A DNA stretch of 64,000 nucleotides from Rhodoferax sp. (GCF_023700745.1 NZ_JAMPYG010000015.1:1-64000); one strand, 5' to 3'; positions 26,922 through 36,611 are shown, counted from the first letter of the stretch. The notes: generated from the letters alone by a model not told the origin. Translations and numbers: made by a program.

Positions 26922-29071
26922 ACGCTGAAAGCCAAAGTAAAGGAAAAAACTGCACCACCATCCTTGCGGTTGGCGACCTTCAAGTGTCCGCCATGCGCTT
27001 CGACAATAGTGCGGCAGATGTTGAGTCCGAGGCCAAGCCCATCGGGCTTGGTGCTGAAAAAGGGGTTGAACACCTGCTCTTGCGATGCCTCCGGTACGCC
27101 GGGTCCACGATCGCCGATTTGAATCAGTATGGCGCGTTCGAGCAAGGTGGTTTCGATGTCGATCACATGGCGCGCCGGGGGCAAGTCCTGGGTCGCCTGC
27201 ATTGCATTTTGCAGAAGATTGATCAACACTTGCTCCAGCAAAACACGGTTACCACGGATGTGTGGCAAGTTTTCGGTCAATTGGGTATTGACGATGGTCA
27301 GGTTGCGCTGCAATTCTGGTTTGAGCAGTGTCAGGGAATGCGCGATCACCGCATGCACATCGCAGTCTTCGTAACTGCCGCGCTGGGGGTTAATGAAGAC
27401 GCGTACACGCTTGACAATTTCGCTGGCCCGCTGGGATTGCTCGACAATGTCTTCAAGCACAGTAACAAGTAGCTCCCGCTTCGCCTGACCCGCTATCGCA
27501 CGCGCAGCCACGGCAAAATTCGACAGTGCCATCAAAGGCTGATTGAGCTCATGCGCCAGCGTCGATGCCATCTCGCCCACGCTGGCCAGGCGTGCGCTGC
27601 GCTGGAGTTGCCGCTCCTGTTCGTGTTGGCGGTTTTCGGCAATTTTTTGCGCCGTGATATCCACAACTGAACTCATCCAGCCCTGCTGGCGGCCCTGTCG
27701 GTCGATCAGTGGTGCGGTGTAGACCTGAGTGATCACATCGTGTCCGTCGTGATGACGCACCCGCGACTCAAAGCCATGCGGTAAAGATTCGGCTTGTAGC
27801 GAGGCCTCGCGCTGACGCATGTACTTGTCCAGATCGTCTGGATGCCAATAAGGATAAGGCGCCTTGCAGCCCAACAACTCCTCGGCGCTATAGCCAACCA
27901 TTTCGCAAAAAGCCCGATTGACATAGATGATGCGCCCCTCGGGATCGCGTGCCCGCATGCCGACCAGAAGTGCGTCTTCCATCGCCTTGCGAAAAGCATG
28001 CGCTTCTTCCAAGTCATAGGTACGCTCCTTGACGCGTTGCTCGAGTTCACGCTTTGCCTGAAGCTGCTCGACAAAGCGCTGTTCGTGCAGCCGCCAGTAC
28101 AAGCCAGCGAGCAACAGAACTGCGGCCAGCAAAGTGGTCAGTGCGAGAGCTTCTTGACGGGCTCGCTGCACGCTCTTCAAGTCGCTGGTCACAGTCAGGG
28201 TCCAGGCCAGTTCTGGCAAGCTTGCCTCCAGAGCAAGGAAGGAGCGTTGCTTATGCTTCACGGTGGCCTGAAACTCGTAAGTGGGCGAACCGGGTACACG
28301 CGTTACCCGCCAGGGCAAGATATCGTAATGGCTGCGCATACCGTACTGGCCGTTTAACTTGAGCCAGGCCAGATCTCCACTCGAAAGGTGATCGCTGCTA
28401 CGGTACAGCCATTCAGGCTCTGAGCTCAGGAAAACAATGCCACGGTTATCCTGCAAAACAACCGGATCGGCGCTATTGACCCAGGAGTTCTCCAGTGCGC
28501 TCAGACTGACTTTGACGGCAATCACGCCAATCACTTGGCTTTGGTTTAGCACGGGCTCAGCGATAAAAAATCCAGGGGTGCCCGTGGTCAAGCCAACGCC
28601 GTAAAAAAAACCGCGCCGACCTTGCAATGCCTCCTTGAAGTAAGGCCGCTGTTGATAGGACTGCCCAACAAAACTATCGGTACTGTTCCAATTGCTGGCG
28701 GCGAGCGTCATGCCGTTTGAGCTCATGACAAAAAGGGCGGCAGATTCGGTGCGATCCTTAAGATCTGAAAAGTACTGGTTGACCTTCTTGCTCAGCAGGC
28801 TGTCTGAGGGATTGAGTAACAATGACTGCACATCTGGGTGACGCGCTGCTGCATAGGGCAAATAGCCATGCTTTTCTGCAATGCCTCGGATACCCAGTGC
28901 ATTCGCCTGAGCGACCTGCTGCAGCGCTTCAGTCTTGATCTGCAATTCACGGCGTTCGGCCCAGTGGCCCATCAAAATTATTGACAGACCGACTACCAGC
29001 GCGAGCAGCCCCCAGCGCCATAAATGCCGCCAAGACAAACTCCGAAAAATGGACGCAAGCATCATTTTCAA
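26918..29071 (-). CDS. DctB/DctS-like sensor histidine kinase
   Basis: A 717-residue membrane sensor. A first membrane helix lies near residues 18-36. A periplasmic double-Cache sensor region of about 260 residues contains the RPYFKEALQGRRGFFYGVG motif typical of carboxylate-binding Cache domains. A second membrane helix lies near 315-335, followed by a PAS domain (about 355-470). The phospho-acceptor is H507 in STLAHELNQPL, and the ATPase domain has DRGPGVP and GLGLGLNI. It resembles kinases that sense C4-dicarboxylates, and it diverges from a carboxylate transporter gene, supporting that ligand class. Confidence 0.88.
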   Translation of the reverse strand: MKMMLASIFRSLSWRHLWRWGLLALVVGLSIILMGHWAERRELQIKTEALQQVAQANALGIRGIAEKHGYLPYAAARHPDVQSLLLNPSDSLLSKKVNQYFSDLKDRTESAALFVMSSNGMTLAASNWNSTDSFVGQSYQQRPYFKEALQGRRGFFYGVGLTTGTPGFFIAEPVLNQSQVIGVIAVKVSLSALENSWVNSADPVVLQDNRGIVFLSSEPEWLYRSSDHLSSGDLAWLKLNGQYGMRSHYDILPWRVTRVPGSPTYEFQATVKHKQRSFLALEASLPELAWTLTVTSDLKSVQRARQEALALTTLLAAVLLLAGLYWRLHEQRFVEQLQAKRELEQRVKERTYDLEEAHAFRKAMEDALLVGMRARDPEGRIIYVNRAFCEMVGYSAEELLGCKAPYPYWHPDDLDKYMRQREASLQAESLPHGFESRVRHHDGHDVITQVYTAPLIDRQGRQQGWMSSVVDITAQKIAENRQHEQERQLQRSARLASVGEMASTLAHELNQPLMALSNFAVAARAIAGQAKRELLVTVLEDIVEQSQRASEIVKRVRVFINPQRGSYEDCDVHAVIAHSLTLLKPELQRNLTIVNTQLTENLPHIRGNRVLLEQVLINLLQNAMQATQDLPPARHVIDIETTLLERAILIQIGDRGPGVPEASQEQVFNPFFSTKPDGLGLGLNICRTIVEAHGGHLKVANRKDGGAVFSFTLAFSV

Positions 29072-29147
29072 TGGGGTGGATTTCTAACTGAGAATGCAGC
29101 CTCAACGATAACGCTAATCGCGCACGTGAAGCACGCCATAACGTTCG

Positions 29148-29167
29148 TCTGCGTATTTCTACGCAGA
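29148..29167. promoter_or_regulatory. Palindrome between sensor kinase and carboxylate transporter genes
   Basis: TCTGCGT-atttct-ACGCAGA is a perfect 7-bp inverted repeat with a 6-nt spacer, in the 167-bp divergent intergenic region and about 72 bp upstream of the transporter start. It is a plausible binding site for the response regulator encoded at 26322. The site is seen; its binder is inferred. Confidence 0.5.
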
Positions 29168-29238
29168 ACCAGGGTGCCATTCGCACGGATGCACAAATTG
29201 CGGGTGTTTTCTACACTGGCCAATATCAGGAGATATTT

Positions 29239-30708
29239 ATGAATGAAAACTCTTCCATTCGCGTGAATTCTGCCTTGCTGGCCATAGGAATCACGCTCGC
29301 CATCTGGTTCGTGATTCCCGTGCCCGAGGGTGTCACGCCGCAAGCCTGGCACTTGCTGGCCTTGTTTATCGGCACCATTGCCGCCATCATTGGTAAGGCG
29401 ATGCCAATTGGGGCGCTGGCCATGATTGCCATTGCCCTGGTCGCGATTACCGGGGTCACCAACAACAAGCCGTCGGCAGCTGTTGCCGATGCTCTCAGCG
29501 GCTTTTCCAACCCGCTGATCTGGCTGATTGGCATTTCGATCATGATCTCCCGCGGTTTGATTAAAACCGGGCTCGGTCCCCGCATTGGGTACACGTTCAT
29601 CCGATTGTTTGGCAAAAAGACCTTGGGTATCGGTTATGCGCTTGGATTGTCGGAACTGGTTCTGGCTCCAGTCACCCCCAGCAATACCGCACGCGGCGGC
29701 GGCATCATGCACCCTATCATGCGTTCGATTGCCGAGAGTTTCGACTCCTCGCCGGACAAGGGCACCTCGAACAAGATCGGGCGCTACCTGGCGTTGGTCA
29801 ATTACCACTCCAACCCAATCACCTCGGCCATGTTCATCACCGCCACGGCGCCCAACCCGCTGGTGGTCAAATTCGTTGCCGAAGCGACTGGCGCACAGAT
29901 TTCGTTGTCGTGGAGTACCTGGGCCCTCGCGATGCTGTTACCGGGGCTGGTCGCGATGGCGTTGATGCCGCTGGTGCTCTACTGGTTGTCGCCGCCCGAG
30001 ATCAAGGACACCCCGGCGGCAAGCCAGTTTGCGAGAGACCGCATTGCCGAACTTGGCCCCGTCAAGGGGAAAGAAAAAATATTACTGGGCGTGTTTGCCT
30101 TGATGCTGTTGCTCTGGGCAGGGGTGCCCACCATGCTGCTGGGCCAGGGGTATGCAGTGGATGCCACTGCCGCTGCCGCTCTGGGCTTATCCTTATTGCT
30201 TGTAACCAGCGTGCTCGATTGGGACGATGTGCTAAAGGAAAAAGGGGCCTGGGACACCATCACCTGGTTTGCAGCCCTGGTCATGATGGCCACGTTCCTG
30301 AACAAACTCGGGCTGATTACCTGGTTTTCCAAGAGCATTGAGACCGGAATTCTCGGGCTGGGCTTAGGCTGGGTCGGTGCGGTGGCGCTCCTGACGTTGG
30401 TGTACATGTATGCGCACTATTTGTTTGCTAGCACGACCGCGCACATCACCGCGATGTTCGGCGCATTCTTTGCCGCCGGAATCGCGCTGGGCGCACCGCC
30501 AATGGCGTTCGCCCTGTTACTGGCCGCAGTTTCATCGATCATGATGACGCTGACACATTACGCCACGGGCACGTCACCCATCATCTTCGGCTCGGGCTAT
30601 GTCTCGCTGGGTGAGTGGTGGAAAGTAGGATTTGTGATGAGCCTCGTGAATCTGGCCACTTGGGTGGTGGTTGGCGGGCTCTGGTGGCAAGCGCTTGGCT
30701 ACTGGTGA
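29239..30708 (+). CDS. DASS-family anion:sodium symporter (di-/tricarboxylate transporter)
   Basis: A 489-residue inner-membrane transporter of the DASS (divalent anion:Na+ symporter) family, CitT/TtdT-like branch, with about 12 membrane segments. The two substrate-binding SNT-type hairpins are present: PVTPSNTARGGGI and, in the second repeat, TGTSPIIFGSGYV. LVNYHSNPITSAMFITATAPN is also family-typical. The start follows an AGGAG ribosome site. Divergent from the kinase/regulator pair, it is the probable regulated target. Substrates could be succinate, malate, citrate or 2-oxoglutarate and cannot be fixed from sequence. Confidence 0.9.
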   Translation: MNENSSIRVNSALLAIGITLAIWFVIPVPEGVTPQAWHLLALFIGTIAAIIGKAMPIGALAMIAIALVAITGVTNNKPSAAVADALSGFSNPLIWLIGISIMISRGLIKTGLGPRIGYTFIRLFGKKTLGIGYALGLSELVLAPVTPSNTARGGGIMHPIMRSIAESFDSSPDKGTSNKIGRYLALVNYHSNPITSAMFITATAPNPLVVKFVAEATGAQISLSWSTWALAMLLPGLVAMALMPLVLYWLSPPEIKDTPAASQFARDRIAELGPVKGKEKILLGVFALMLLLWAGVPTMLLGQGYAVDATAAAALGLSLLLVTSVLDWDDVLKEKGAWDTITWFAALVMMATFLNKLGLITWFSKSIETGILGLGLGWVGAVALLTLVYMYAHYLFASTTAHITAMFGAFFAAGIALGAPPMAFALLLAAVSSIMMTLTHYATGTSPIIFGSGYVSLGEWWKVGFVMSLVNLATWVVVGGLWWQALGYW

Positions 30709-30756
30709 AATTGAACTGCAGTTAGACGCTGTTGATTGCAGTAGAAAACTGAACTT

Positions 30757-31057
30757 CAATTTTCAAGCGGCGCCGACACTGGCCAAACGTCGACAAATAT
30801 CTCAGCACATCGTCCGAAACACAACTGCCATGCACATGCTGCAATCAGGAACGCCTATTGAAGAACTTGCCTTGTGGATGGGTTACGAAAGTCGTGCAAC
30901 CAGGCATCACTACGTTGAGGCGAATCTGGCGATGGAGGAGTCGGCGATCGCCCGAATGCAGGAGCCTGACTCCAAGATCAGACGCTATCACGCACCGGAC
31001 GAGCTATTGAAGAACCGCAATCCAATTGTTTCGTCGAGTGAAATACAAGCCCGCTAA
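30757..31057 (+). pseudogene. C-terminal fragment of a tyrosine recombinase (integrase)
   Basis: The frame reads TLAKRRQISQHIVRNTTAMHMLQSG..., the catalytic C-terminus of integron/phage-type tyrosine recombinases. The second active-site Arg is kept (VRNT), but the usual RH pair has Asn instead of His. LALWMGYESRATRHHYVEA supplies the GxxS/H region and the catalytic Tyr (HHYVEA). The N-terminal and core-binding domains and the first catalytic Arg are missing. The ORF formally opens inside the transporter gene. It is a relic of a past integration. Confidence 0.7.
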
Positions 31058-31078
31058 TTCTTGGTCGCACGCAGTTTA

Positions 31079-31210
31079 AGGCAACGCTGAACAAGTCCCC
31101 CCTTCCTGCCGCTGAGCGTGTAGATTACGGTGCCATGAACAACCGACCCTGGCCATGGCCGCCGACGCATCGTCGGAGTTTGCGCAATACCGCAAGCCCA
31201 TCCACGCCGC
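31079..31210 (+). mobile_element. IS5-family element remnant, copy B of the left end
   Basis: 31079-31150 repeats 1369-1441 with two small indels. Downstream, in a shifted frame, the sequence still encodes TLAMAADASSEFAQYRKP, the typical start of IS5-family transposases. One base is lost just after the ATG, and stops follow soon after, so the transposase is dead. It lies directly after the integrase relic. Confidence 0.65.
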
Positions 31211-31622
31211 ACTGGTGCGCTAACACCAGTTCCGCGGCAGTTAAGCCTGCGATGAAGTCGTTCACCTCGAAATTGCGGGGTGGCTCAAACTCGGGTAACT
31301 ACCGGCCGATTGAATTTTTTACGCATTCTCAATGCCCGCTTAGTGGTCGTGACACGACGACCACTTTGAAGATGGCCCATCCCGGTAACGGACCTTGGAG
31401 GCGAAATTCAAAAGATGCTTGGATGTCGGCTATCAGGCAATGAGTTTGACGGTCGCTATGGCGGCAATGGGACGAATCCAGGTTCGGGCCAAGAGGAGTC
31501 ATTCACCTCTCTGAGTTCGGTGGCAGCTCCAGGTATGCGTCTGGTGAAGTCACCTTGACCGTCGACTCGTAGCCGACCCGCGCGCTCATCCGATATCGGC
31601 GGCTGTGGCGCAGTATGCGAAC
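31211..31622. other. No recognisable gene; decayed mobile DNA
   Basis: About 410 bp between the IS5 remnant and the GNAT-Rnk gene. The only ORF of note (through 31443) starts inside the IS remnant, has Trp/Ser/Thr-rich low-complexity content, and resembles no family. No repeats, RNA structures or promoters stood out. Confidence 0.5.
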
Positions 31623-32534
31623 CTACAGGTGGAAATCGCCTGCGGCTTCCGGCTGGTACAGTACTTTCTCAATCCGGATGTGGCAGGTTCGGTTCGGAAT
31701 CCGCCAGCTAAAAGCATCGCCCGCCTTGTAGCCCAGGATCGCGGTGCCGATACCGGAGCAAACCGATAGTTTTCCGGCACGGTCGTCCGCATCCTCGGGG
31801 TAAACCAGCGCAATTTCCATTTCTTCGTCATCCACCTGAAGCAAGGCCTTGGAATTCATCGTGATGACATCTTCCGCCACCTGCAGTGGATCGACGACGA
31901 TGGCCCGCTCGATCTCGTGTTCCAGCTCAAAAATATCCGAGCCGCGTTCGAATTCGACCAGACTCCTGAGCCGGGCCTTGTCGATCTCGGTGATATAGAT
32001 GTCGGAGGTGTGGGCCGCAGGACTCTCGCGCAAGAGCCGGAGATAGCGCTCCGAGTTCATGACAAGCGACTTCATCGCAGGCGTTTCGCTTTGCAGCAAG
32101 AAGCCGCTGTGCAGGAAAGCCTTCAGTGATCGAGTGTTGTCCGGGCGGATTTTGGCGATGAGCTTCTCGGCCCGCATGTCGAAGAAAGCGAGCTTCATGC
32201 CTTCGCGGATGGCGCTGGCCCCGAGCTTGCGGCCCCAGTTGTCGCGGTTGCCGATGACCAGGACCATTTCGCAGTCCGTACCTGTCTTGACGAGGCGCAC
32301 GAAGCCGACTGGCACGTCATGCTGGTCGTAGGCCATGAAGAACCGGCCGCCCTGGTTGAACAGATGGGTCAGGATAGGTAGCTGGACCCGGTCGATGACC
32401 TGCTCGATGAAAAGGGAGACATGGCGCGAATCACTCAGGTAGCGGGTGACGTCCTCGTCTTCCAACCAGTCCATGAGAGTCAGCGCGTTGCCCCGGGTGA
32501 TCTCGGGGCACAGAGAAATGAAAGGCTTGTTCAT
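31623..32534 (-). CDS. Fused GNAT acetyltransferase / Rnk-like nucleoside diphosphate kinase regulator
   Basis: A 303-residue two-domain protein. Residues 1-165 form a GNAT N-acetyltransferase domain (RimJ/RimL-like): GFVRLVKTG, VIGNRDNWGRKLGASAIREG as the acetyl-CoA loop, and DNTRSLKAFLHSGF. The last 130 residues match Rnk/GreA-C-like proteins that bind RNA polymerase: DVITMNSKALLQ, the VYPEDADDRAGKLSVCSGIG segment, and the ending LYQPEAAGDFHL. The ATG at 32534 is chosen over a TTG at 32555 because AAGGTGGTG lies correctly upstream. It is a lone gene between mobile-element scraps. Confidence 0.88.
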   Translation of the reverse strand: MNKPFISLCPEITRGNALTLMDWLEDEDVTRYLSDSRHVSLFIEQVIDRVQLPILTHLFNQGGRFFMAYDQHDVPVGFVRLVKTGTDCEMVLVIGNRDNWGRKLGASAIREGMKLAFFDMRAEKLIAKIRPDNTRSLKAFLHSGFLLQSETPAMKSLVMNSERYLRLLRESPAAHTSDIYITEIDKARLRSLVEFERGSDIFELEHEIERAIVVDPLQVAEDVITMNSKALLQVDDEEMEIALVYPEDADDRAGKLSVCSGIGTAILGYKAGDAFSWRIPNRTCHIRIEKVLYQPEAAGDFHL

Positions 32535-32814
32535 CTTCACCACCTTTGGTTTCAAGAATGAAAGCCTTTCATGGCCTCGGCCATGACGGTTCTTTCGACT
32601 AACTGTTTATCTTACAGCGGTGCGCGATCGCGGGAGTTCGATGCTTTGCAGAACCCATGCGTTTCATGCGGCAAATAGAGCCTGTTCCGGCCAGGGGCCT
32701 TCGTTCGTTGAAGAGACCGAACTCATCGCAAAGCGGTCGTGTAGGCCACGTGAGTTAGCCCCCTGAAGCACAGACCCACCGGTGTTCCTTAAACTAAGAA
32801 ACAGGAATACGACT

Positions 32815-33045
32815 ATGGATATGACGATGTCTTCAGCAAACTCTTCAAGGGTGGAAGTGGTGACAAGTATTCAACGCCGCAGGCGCTGGAGCCCAGAGCA
32901 AAAGCTTGAAATCGTCAAACAAACCAATGAACCCGGCAGTTCCGTTTCAATGGTCGCCAGGCAATTTGGCATCACTGCAGCGCAACTCTTTCCATGGCGA
33001 AAGGCATACCTCCAAGGCTCACTGGTGGCTGCCGTCCAGTCGTAA
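32815..33045 (+). mobile_element. IS3-family OrfA fragment
   Basis: The first 76 residues of an IS2/IS3-type OrfA are readable from the ATG at 32815: RVEVVTSIQRRRRWSPEQKL, then a helix-turn-helix (SVSMVARQFGITAAQLFPWR). Full OrfA proteins run on with a leucine zipper. Here the frame ends after AYLQGSLVAAVQS, and the downstream sequence is the tail of the next operon. OrfB and the right end are absent, so the copy is dead. Confidence 0.75.
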
Positions 33046-33060
33046 ACGTCTTGGTGATGT

Positions 33061-34095
33061 TCAGGCCATCAGTTGCAGAGCGATTTTTCCGAACTGTTGG
33101 CCCGACTCCAGTCGGGTCAAAGCTTCATGGATACGATCGAGCGGATATTCGCTGTCCAACACGGGCACGATTCCACTCTGCTCAATGAACGAAAGCAGCG
33201 CCCGGAACTCTGAAAAATCACCATGGGTCGAGCCCAGAATCTGCAACTGGCGAATAAATATTCGGCGCAGGTCGGCTGGCGGCTGGTCACCCGTTGTGGC
33301 GCCACATGTGACCAAACGTCCGCCTCGCACCAAGGACTTCATCGCTATTGACCATACGGCTTCACCGACGTTCTCGATCACCACATCGACCCCCCGGCCG
33401 CCGGTGTACGCCATCACGGTTTTCGCCACATCCTGCGTCTTGCTGTTGATGCCGTGCGCAGCGCCCATGGCCAGAGCGCGCTCCAATTTCGAATCCTCGC
33501 GCGAGGTCACGATCACCTTGGCACCAATCGCTTTCGCCAGCTGCATGGCTGCCAGTGATACACCACCACCAATGCCGAACACCAGCACGGTCTCCCAGGG
33601 TTTGACCCGGGCTTTGGTGAACAGCATGCGCCACGCGGTGAGGTAATTGACCCCCATGGCTGCAGCCTGTGCAAACGTCAAGCCTTGCGGCATGGGAAAC
33701 ACGTTCTGGGCCGGCACACTGATCCACTGCGCAAAGGTGCCGTGACGATGCTCGCCAAGCAACTGCATCTTCGTGCAAAGGACGCCTTCACCGCGCTGGC
33801 AGAACTCGCAGCGACCACAGGTGATACCGGGATGAATGACAACCCGCTGGTCTACTGTCAACAGGGTCTCTGAAGCGTCCACTTCCTCAATGACGCCAGC
33901 GGCGTCCAAGCCCATGATCTGGGGCAATTGGTGCGTGATGCCGGCGCCACTGTTGCGCATGTACAAGTCGACCTGGTTAAGGGTTGCTGCCTCAACGCGG
34001 ACCAGGACTTCCCCCGGTCGACGCTTGACGGGCTCGCATGCCCTGACTTTGACTACTTCGTTGCCACCGTGGCCGATGATGAATGCTGCTTTCAT
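33061..34095 (-). CDS. Zinc-type alcohol dehydrogenase / quinone oxidoreductase (MDR family)
   Basis: A 344-residue medium-chain dehydrogenase/reductase. The N-terminal GroES-like domain carries the structural zinc cysteines in CGRCEFCQRGEGVLC. The NAD(P)-binding fold has FGIGGGVSLAAMQLAKAIGA. The protein begins MKAAFIIGHGG and ends in a normal substrate-domain tail (FGKIALQLM). It is the last gene of the acetoacetyl-CoA operon, 44 bp after the synthetase gene. A role in reducing or oxidising an enoyl or alcohol intermediate is likely but not specified by sequence. Confidence 0.85.
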   Translation of the reverse strand: MKAAFIIGHGGNEVVKVRACEPVKRRPGEVLVRVEAATLNQVDLYMRNSGAGITHQLPQIMGLDAAGVIEEVDASETLLTVDQRVVIHPGITCGRCEFCQRGEGVLCTKMQLLGEHRHGTFAQWISVPAQNVFPMPQGLTFAQAAAMGVNYLTAWRMLFTKARVKPWETVLVFGIGGGVSLAAMQLAKAIGAKVIVTSREDSKLERALAMGAAHGINSKTQDVAKTVMAYTGGRGVDVVIENVGEAVWSIAMKSLVRGGRLVTCGATTGDQPPADLRRIFIRQLQILGSTHGDFSEFRALLSFIEQSGIVPVLDSEYPLDRIHEALTRLESGQQFGKIALQLMA

Positions 34096-34139
34096 TTGCT
34101 GTCCTCTCGAATGATCGTCAAATTAAGCCGTCCTTTAAA

Positions 34140-36140
34140 TCAGGAGGAACGGGGGATGTCCAGCGTCTTGGCGTACTTGATGAAAAAGTCCAGGCTCGAC
34201 GGGTTCTGCATGGCATCGGGACTGGCAACCTTGCCGGGCTCTGCCCCTAGCAGCAGCTTGCGAATGGGGACCTCCATCTTCTTGCCAGTCAGTGTTCGGG
34301 GGATTTCTGAAACCTGAACCACAGCATCAGGCACATGACGCCCTGAGGCTTTGGTACGGATTTGCTGAAGGATGCGTTCAATCAGGGCTTGCCCCAGCAC
34401 GCCCGCCGGCTGCAGTACGACAAACAAGGGCATGAAGGAAGGTCGTCCCAAGTATTCCAGGTCAACGACCAGACTGTCGCGTACTTCAGGCAGTTCTTCG
34501 ACGACGCGATAGATTTCAGCGGTGCCGATGCGGATGCCGAAGCGGTTGATCGTGCTGTCGGAACGGCCGTAAATCACCGAACTACCGTACGACGTGAAAC
34601 GTATCCAGTCACCATGGCGCCACACATCCGGATACATCTCGAAATAGCTCTCCCGGTAGCGGCGACCATCTGGGTCGTTCCAGAAATACAGCGGCATTGA
34701 AGGCATGGGCTGAGTGATCACCAGTTCACCTACCTCGTCGATCACGGCTTGTCCGGCCTCGTTGAACGCATAGGCGGCCACCCCCAACTCGGGACATTGG
34801 ATTTCGCCGGCATGCACCGGTAAGGTCGAAGCACAGGCAACGAAACAAGAAGCAATGTCGGTACCGCCACTGACTGAGGCCAACCAGACATCGGGCTTTA
34901 CATCACGATAGACCCATTCAAACACATCGACAGACAGGGGGGAGCCGGTCGACAAAATGCTGCGTAATTTCTTGAACGGCGCATAGTCCCTGGGCCGCAG
35001 CTTGTCCTTCTTGTTGGCCATGAGCACTGCGGCGCCTGTGCCGAACACGGCAACCTCCTGCTCGTCTATGAAACGCCAGAGCGCATCGCCGTCCGGCCAA
35101 GAGGGGTGGCCGTCGTACAGCACGATTGAGGCACCGGTGACCAAGGCGCCGACCAGGAGATTCCAGACGGTCCAGCCGGTGCTACCCAGAAACAGCAGGC
35201 GATCGCCTGGTCGCAAGTCGTTTTGCAGTACCATTTCCTTGAGGTGCGTCAGCAGAATCCCCCCATGCCCGTGCACCATGGCCTTGGGTAACCCGGTGGT
35301 GCCCGAGGAGTAGAGCACCCACAGTGGGTGACTGAACGGCAGGCGTTCATAACGCGGAGCGGCATCGTTGCCGACAACAGATTCCCAGTGGCAGTGGTCA
35401 CGCCAATGAACCGGCCGACGCAGGCTTGCCAACGGCCCGGCCACCTGCACGACGCGCTCGACGCTGGGCAATTCGGCCAACAGTTGGTCCACCACGGTGA
35501 GCCGGTCGTGCGGTTTTCCGTTGTAGCTGTAGCTGTCGACAGCGAATAACACCTTGGGTTCGATTTGGCGCAGGCGGTCAAGAATGACCGGCGCACCCAT
35601 GTCGGGCGCGCAACTCGACCATATGGCACCTATGCTGGCGCATGCCAGGAAGGCGATCACGGTTTCCGGGCGATTCGGCATGTAGCTGGCCACCCGGTCC
35701 CCGGGGCCAACCCCCCAGCTTCGCAGTGTGGCCGCAACAGCAGCCGTCGCATGTTCCAGCTCCGCCCAGGAGAGGGTTTGCAGCGGTACGTCTTCGCTCC
35801 GGGCGATCACCGCAGGCTGGTCTGACGGGCGATTGCGAAAGACATGTTCGGCAAAGTTGAGCCGGGCATTCGGAAACCATTGCGCACCCGGCATGCTGCG
35901 CTGGCCAAGTGCGGGTTCACGCGCCCCGTCGGCCTGTACATCGAAGAAACTCCAAATTGATTGCCAGAAAGCATCCAGATCCTGGATCGACCAGCGCCAC
36001 AGCTCGGCATAGTTGTGGGTGACGATGCCCATTGTTTCGGCCAGCCAACGCTGGTAGTGCACCAGGCGACTCCGCTGCAGTTGCTCGGGGCCGGGAGTCC
36101 AAAGGATTTCGGCTGATGGTGAAACCATGGTGTTCTGCAT
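34140..36140 (-). CDS. Acetoacetyl-CoA synthetase
   Basis: A 666-residue acyl-adenylate ligase of the acetoacetate-CoA ligase type: ATP + acetoacetate + CoA give acetoacetyl-CoA. It has an ACS-type N-terminal domain (WFPNARLNFAEHVF) and AMP-binding P-loop LYSSGTTGLPKAMVHGHGG. SVSGGTDIASCF, IYGRSDSTINRFGIRIGTAE and the C-terminal catalytic lysine loop LTGKKMEVPIRKLL follow. The length matches the family (about 650-670). It sits downstream of a 3-hydroxybutyrate dehydrogenase gene, so 3-hydroxybutyrate to acetoacetate to acetoacetyl-CoA is a coherent path. Related ligases act on other 3-keto acids. Confidence 0.9.
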   Translation of the reverse strand: MQNTMVSPSAEILWTPGPEQLQRSRLVHYQRWLAETMGIVTHNYAELWRWSIQDLDAFWQSIWSFFDVQADGAREPALGQRSMPGAQWFPNARLNFAEHVFRNRPSDQPAVIARSEDVPLQTLSWAELEHATAAVAATLRSWGVGPGDRVASYMPNRPETVIAFLACASIGAIWSSCAPDMGAPVILDRLRQIEPKVLFAVDSYSYNGKPHDRLTVVDQLLAELPSVERVVQVAGPLASLRRPVHWRDHCHWESVVGNDAAPRYERLPFSHPLWVLYSSGTTGLPKAMVHGHGGILLTHLKEMVLQNDLRPGDRLLFLGSTGWTVWNLLVGALVTGASIVLYDGHPSWPDGDALWRFIDEQEVAVFGTGAAVLMANKKDKLRPRDYAPFKKLRSILSTGSPLSVDVFEWVYRDVKPDVWLASVSGGTDIASCFVACASTLPVHAGEIQCPELGVAAYAFNEAGQAVIDEVGELVITQPMPSMPLYFWNDPDGRRYRESYFEMYPDVWRHGDWIRFTSYGSSVIYGRSDSTINRFGIRIGTAEIYRVVEELPEVRDSLVVDLEYLGRPSFMPLFVVLQPAGVLGQALIERILQQIRTKASGRHVPDAVVQVSEIPRTLTGKKMEVPIRKLLLGAEPGKVASPDAMQNPSSLDFFIKYAKTLDIPRSS

Positions 36141-36191
36141 GATGGTATGAAGGCGGTTGTGTATTCGGTGGTAGAGATCGTTCTGGGCACG

Positions 36192-36611
36192 TTAGACCAA
36201 TGCAACCACGGCGCTGCCGATCAGCTTGATTTCGTCAGACTGGTTTCTCGCTGTCAACTCGAGTGCCACGCACGGTTCACCGTCCTGGATGAATTTCTCG
36301 GATACTCTTGCTTGGCAGCGTACCTCGTCACCAAGGTGCGTGATCGCCACAAAGCGAACGCTCATCCGTCGGATGGCCGATTGCTTGACCGACTGGGTCA
36401 AAACGCGGGCCAGATAGGCGGCGGACAGCATCCCGTGGGCAAAGACGTCCGGCATGCCGGCCCGGCGCGCAAAGTCCGTGTCCAGATGCAGCGGGTTGTC
36501 GTCCCCTGAGGCGTCGGCATACACACCCAGGGTATGGCGCGTGATGGGACCCTCAACCACACTTGGCAAATCATCGCCCACCTGGATGTCATCAAATTGT
36601 GCGCGTTTCAT
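36192..36611 (-). CDS. MaoC-like hydratase subunit
   Basis: A 139-residue hot-dog-fold protein. The hydratase 2 motif is visible as YADASGDDNPLHLDTDFARR followed by FAHGMLSAAYLARVL, with the catalytic Asp and His expected in these segments. The start overlaps the partner gene upstream by four bases. Short MaoC proteins usually pair with a FAS1-like N-terminal-type subunit to make one (R)-specific enoyl-CoA hydratase, exactly the arrangement here. Confidence 0.85.
   Translation of the reverse strand: MKRAQFDDIQVGDDLPSVVEGPITRHTLGVYADASGDDNPLHLDTDFARRAGMPDVFAHGMLSAAYLARVLTQSVKQSAIRRMSVRFVAITHLGDEVRCQARVSEKFIQDGEPCVALELTARNQSDEIKLIGSAVVALV

Noticed and set aside
31135..31443. 102-codon ORF after the second IS5 end
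   Set aside because: Starts in the frameshifted transposase remnant and has low-complexity content without family resemblance.
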